A stretch of 64,000 nucleotides of DNA from Petroclostridium sp. X23 (GTDB lineage Bacteria > Bacillota > Clostridia > SK-Y3), in the NCBI RefSeq assembly GCF_030013905.1, contig NZ_CP124862.1, positions 3,103,051 to 3,167,050 on the forward strand, read 5' to 3'. Of this stretch, positions 61,014 through 64,000 are shown one piece after another. Every line of letters begins with the position of its first letter. Position 1 is the stretch's first letter. Below the pieces are notes generated by a model. That model had not been told where the DNA came from. It worked only from the letters and a program-made list of their open reading frames with translations, and ran no database searches. The position numbers were made by a program, and so were the translations under genes.

Positions 61014-61277
61014 TATTAAAACCTCACAATGTATTGAACATATTTATATATTTAATTTTATTGTTTATCGCAAATTTACTCTCTTGAATAAAATATTTAA
61101 AGTTTATTATATCTATTTTATTCGACAATTTTGTATAAAAACCCTCTCAATATTCGTGATTTTTCTTTTAAAACGTTTAGTTTTATAGAGGCTAGCTCTT
61201 TGTATTACTGCCTTATAGATAAAAAACTCTAGACCTGTAATTTACCAAGTCACATATGGATATCATTAGCTAAGATT

Positions 61278-61355
61278 CCGTAGGGGTGAACGGCTCTGTC
61301 CACCCGTAGATCGTGCAGTAATGCACCGGGCGGACAGGGTCGTCCGCCCTTACGG
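61278..61355. repeat. GC-rich inverted repeat element, REP/MITE-like
   Basis: CCGTAGGGGTGAACGGCTCT continuing to GTCCACCCG pairs imperfectly with CGGGCGGACAGGGTCGTCCG continuing to CCCTTACGG. The centre is about 20 bases. It is far richer in G+C than the surrounding 600-base gap (61014-61621), which otherwise has no gene. It is probably a mobile repeat. Confidence 0.7.
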
Positions 61356-61489
61356 ATAATCGCTTGAGTTCTTGTTACATAGGATTTAGGGTTAGGATAA
61401 TTCTAACTTTTAGAATTTTTTATCTATAGTATAAATTTACAATAGCATAAATTTACAATTTTTATACAAACATCTTAACAATAAAAATA

Positions 61490-61515
61490 AATATACGCAA
61501 TATATTGCGTATATT
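61490..61515 (-). terminator. Palindrome, probable terminator of the ptsI-asparaginase operon
   Basis: AATATACGCAATA and its complement form a perfect 26-base palindrome. On the minus strand it is followed by TATTTTTATTG. It is about 107 bases beyond the asparaginase stop, so it may instead be an operator. Confidence 0.5.
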
Positions 61516-61621
61516 ATCCGATTCATATACATATTCTTTTAATAACCTTCACGTGTTGTCATTCTCTGTACATGTACCCACTATTAGGGTCTGTTGTACT
61601 TACCTTTATTTCTTCTTTTAC

Positions 61622-62641
61622 TTATGAAATTTCCCGGTTAACTTTACTGATGTCTCCAAAAAAAGGTGTCTCAATAAAAGCCTTTATATCCTCATTGCTT
61701 TTAAGATTTGCTAAAGTCCACATCAGTTTGGCTGCCGTCGCTTCAAAATTCATATCACCCGAGCGTATTATTGCTTTCTCGGACAGCTTTCTTCCTACCT
61801 GATATATCCCCAGATCAATACCTTCTTCAAGGCATTGGGTAGTAATAACTACTGCAACTCCAGCTTCAATTAATTCATCAACCTTGGCAAGAATGTTATT
61901 TTCTTCAGAAGGAATTCCTCCGATTCCAAAGCTTTCAATAATTACGCCTCTGTAGTTTTCTTTTATATAATCAAAAATATCCGGTTTTATACCAGTAAAA
62001 AGCTTAATTGCCATTATATCTGCACATAACGATCCCAAAAATTCAAAAGGTTTCTCCAAGGATTCCGACATTATTTCCTGAAATTCCTTGGAAATATTAA
62101 TTTTATCTGACTCAAATACAGCAGCACAAGGAAAATTAATGCTTTCAAAAGCATTAATGCTTCTGGTTCTTATTTTTTTAGCTCTTGTCCCCAATATTAT
62201 CTTCCCGCCAAAAGAAATAAAGACTCCATTTACTGCTTCAAGCGCAAATCTGACTGCATCAATAATATTTTTTTGTGCATCAGAAGCAGAAGCTCCAATT
62301 GCTTTTTGTGAACCGGTTATTACAACAGGCTTTTTAATGTTTTGAAGCATATATGTTAATGCTGCTGCAGTATAGCTCATTGTATCTGTCCCATGAGTGA
62401 CTATAAAGCCGTCAAAATCAAAATAACTTTCATATATTGTTTCAGCAATTTTCTTGATCATTTCAACAGTCATTTCACTGCTGTCAATATTCATAATGGT
62501 TTTACCCGTAATTTTACACATTTTTCTGGCTTCAGGAATCATTTCAATAAATGCTTCAACACCAAATACCGGGGCAAGCCCGTTTCCACCTTCACTTGAT
62601 GCTATGGTACCTCCTGTAGCAATCATAAGTATTCTTTTCAA
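61622..62641 (-). CDS. ansA: Type I L-asparaginase
   Basis: The 339-residue protein has the asparaginase signatures IATGGTIAS (first catalytic Thr) and GFIVTHGTDTMSYTAAAL (second Thr/Asp). The VITGSQKAIGASASDA segment is also typical. It hydrolyses asparagine to aspartate and ammonia in the cytoplasm. TTG 62641 follows AAGGAG, 19 bases after the ptsI stop, so both are in one operon. The asnB gene at 19600 works in the opposite direction. Confidence 0.93.
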   Translation of the reverse strand: MKRILMIATGGTIASSEGGNGLAPVFGVEAFIEMIPEARKMCKITGKTIMNIDSSEMTVEMIKKIAETIYESYFDFDGFIVTHGTDTMSYTAAALTYMLQNIKKPVVITGSQKAIGASASDAQKNIIDAVRFALEAVNGVFISFGGKIILGTRAKKIRTRSINAFESINFPCAAVFESDKINISKEFQEIMSESLEKPFEFLGSLCADIMAIKLFTGIKPDIFDYIKENYRGVIIESFGIGGIPSEENNILAKVDELIEAGVAVVITTQCLEEGIDLGIYQVGRKLSEKAIIRSGDMNFEATAAKLMWTLANLKSNEDIKAFIETPFFGDISKVNREIS

Positions 62642-62660
62642 ATTTCAGATCTCCTTATAC

Positions 62661-64000
62661 TTATATGATACTGGTGTCAGCCATACATATTCTTTCTCTT
62701 ACAGAAAGTATGCATAAAGGTGACACAGATAATTCATCTATCTCCATCTCAATAAATTTTTCCGTGAGTGAGAGATCTGCTGCAAGTTCCCCGCAGATAC
62801 CCACCCAGCAGCCTTTTTTGTGTCCATTATCAATTACAGTTTTTATTAATCTGAGTATAGCGATGTGATGCGTGTTGCAGAAATCATCCAGTTTTGAGTT
62901 TTGTCGGTCAACAGCAAGAGTATACTGCGTTAAATCGTTTGTGCCAATACTTAAAAAATCAACCTCTTCAGCCAACAAGTCGCTTATTACAGCTGCGGCA
63001 GGTGTTTCAACCATTATCCCCAGCTCAACATCATGGTATAAATACCCTTCATCTCTTAGCTCTTTTTTAACTTCAGATATAACTTCCTTTATTTTATAAA
63101 GTTCCTCCAATGATGTAATCATAGGAAACATAACTGAAATATTACCGTACACGCTTGCACGATAAATTGCTCTAAGCTGTGTTTTAAATATATCAGGCTG
63201 TGTTAAGCATATCCGTATAGCTCTGTACCCAAGTGCAGGATTGTCTTCCTTCCCCAGATCAAAGTAATCTAACTGCTTATCCGCCCCCAAATCAAGCGTA
63301 CGAATTATTACCTTTTTTCCTTTCATCGCTTCGGCAGCCTTTCTATAAGCCTTAAACTGCTCTTCTTCTGAAGGAAAATTCTTAGATTCCATATATAAAA
63401 ACTCACTCCTGAATAATCCTATACCTTCAGCATCGTTATCTATAGCAGTTTCCAGCTCCGTTAAGCTTCCAATGTTTGCAAAAAGATTAATTCTTTTACC
63501 TGAAGGTGTAACTGTTTCTTTCCCCTTCAGCTTAAGCAGCAATTCCTTCCTACTGAGCTCCTCCTTATGTTTTTCTTTAAATGCACTTAATATCTCACGA
63601 TCGGGATTTATATACAGCATTGAATCAGATCCATCAATAATACCCAATTGTCCATCCCACTCATCCTTTATATCAACACCTAGCAGGGCCGGTATTCCTA
63701 ATGCTCTTGCTATAATCGCGGTATGTGAGTTTACAGATCCCAATCTGTTTATAATTCCAAGAATTTTATTCTTATCAATCTGAAGAGTATCGCTGGGAGT
63801 CAATTCCTCAGCCAAAATAATTGATGGCTCATCTAAGACAAATTCCATATTGACGTTATTGCTTAAAATATTTATTAATCTTTCTGATATATCTTTTATG
63901 TCAACAGTTCTTGCTCTGAAGTATTCATCCGTCATAACTGAAAACATTTCACATATTTTGTCACATGTAACGGAAATCGCATACTCAGCATTTACCCTTT
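62661..64000 (-). CDS. ptsI: PTS enzyme I (phosphoenolpyruvate-protein phosphotransferase), partial
   Basis: The gene runs off the right edge; the open frame continues through 64000 with no start codon needed, so the N terminus is outside. Visible are the phospho-His site LGSVNSHTAIIARALGIPAL, the PEP-binding domain (GIGLFRSEFLYM, PMITSLEELYKI, IGTNDLTQYTLAVDR) and the C-terminal active Cys in VGICGELAAD. It passes phosphate from PEP to HPr. Whether it is the main copy or a paralogue cannot be judged here. Confidence 0.93.
   Translation of the reverse strand, partial: RVNAEYAISVTCDKICEMFSVMTDEYFRARTVDIKDISERLINILSNNVNMEFVLDEPSIILAEELTPSDTLQIDKNKILGIINRLGSVNSHTAIIARALGIPALLGVDIKDEWDGQLGIIDGSDSMLYINPDREILSAFKEKHKEELSRKELLLKLKGKETVTPSGKRINLFANIGSLTELETAIDNDAEGIGLFRSEFLYMESKNFPSEEEQFKAYRKAAEAMKGKKVIIRTLDLGADKQLDYFDLGKEDNPALGYRAIRICLTQPDIFKTQLRAIYRASVYGNISVMFPMITSLEELYKIKEVISEVKKELRDEGYLYHDVELGIMVETPAAAVISDLLAEEVDFLSIGTNDLTQYTLAVDRQNSKLDDFCNTHHIAILRLIKTVIDNGHKKGCWVGICGELAADLSLTEKFIEMEIDELSVSPLCILSVRERICMADTSII

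Overview
The window looks like a chromosomal segment of an endospore-forming, low-G+C member of the Clostridia (Firmicutes). The evidence is AT-rich DNA with strong G-rich ribosome binding sites, a tricistronic gerA-type germinant receptor, bofA, the Bacillus-type gene order dnaX-ybaB-recR-yaaL-bofA preceded by a large Bacillus-type SRP RNA, TTG/GTG starts, and frequent rho-independent hairpins. Most genes lie on the minus strand. No tRNA, rRNA, CRISPR array, prophage or intact insertion sequence was found.

0-10 kb: a putative AgrD-type cyclic autoinducer precursor with serine at the ring position, a YfcE-like phosphodiesterase, small conserved genes, the gerAA-AB-AC operon, a geranylgeranyl-reductase-like flavoprotein, and a plus-strand run of five small proteins that I cannot name. 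Three of the five share a very hydrophobic FF-x-x-x-F-L-L-L-F helix. Next to gerA and bofA they may form an undescribed spore-linked group.

10-15.2 kb: the replication/repair/sporulation block yaaL, bofA, recR, ybaB, dnaX, SRP RNA and a yvyF homologue. dnaX carries a perfect A AAA AAG slippery heptamer followed by a hairpin, which predicts a short gamma-like product. Degenerate GGAGTGGGGAG-like repeats and REP-like GGGGACGGTTC hairpins sit between these genes.

15.3-28.8 kb: a class II aldolase, a PG-binding/LysM/M14 peptidase, a decayed membrane gene, a cation efflux gene behind a probable NiCo (czcD) riboswitch, asnB behind an unidentified structured leader, an HD-GYP sensor, tpx, a Nudix hydrolase, a chemoreceptor and an IS630 remnant.

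28.8-37.3 kb: a compact eight-gene operon with a divergent DeoR regulator and repeated operator-like motifs. It encodes RpiB-like and TIM-like isomerases (the pair known from erythritol catabolism), a RuBisCO-like protein, an amidohydrolase, the two halves of a Tm-1-type protein as separate genes, a DUF1097 membrane protein and a metallo-beta-lactamase-fold protein. I know of no described pathway with this combination, and it is the best candidate here for a new catabolic system.

37.4-49.6 kb: an ECF-type sigma factor with its membrane partner, WYL/GyrI/DUF3788 genes, a cold-shock gene, a giant bacterial alpha-2-macroglobulin lacking the thioester, a membrane-anchored MEMO protein, a flavodoxin and a Dps.

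49.6-64 kb: a gerAC remnant, a 2-hydroxyacid dehydrogenase with a complete TRAP transporter and a YesM/YesN two-component system, a deletion-damaged deoR with a HAD phosphatase, a duplicated scrap of the MEMO gene, a diguanylate cyclase, a REP-like element, and an operon of ptsI (running off the window) and an asparaginase.
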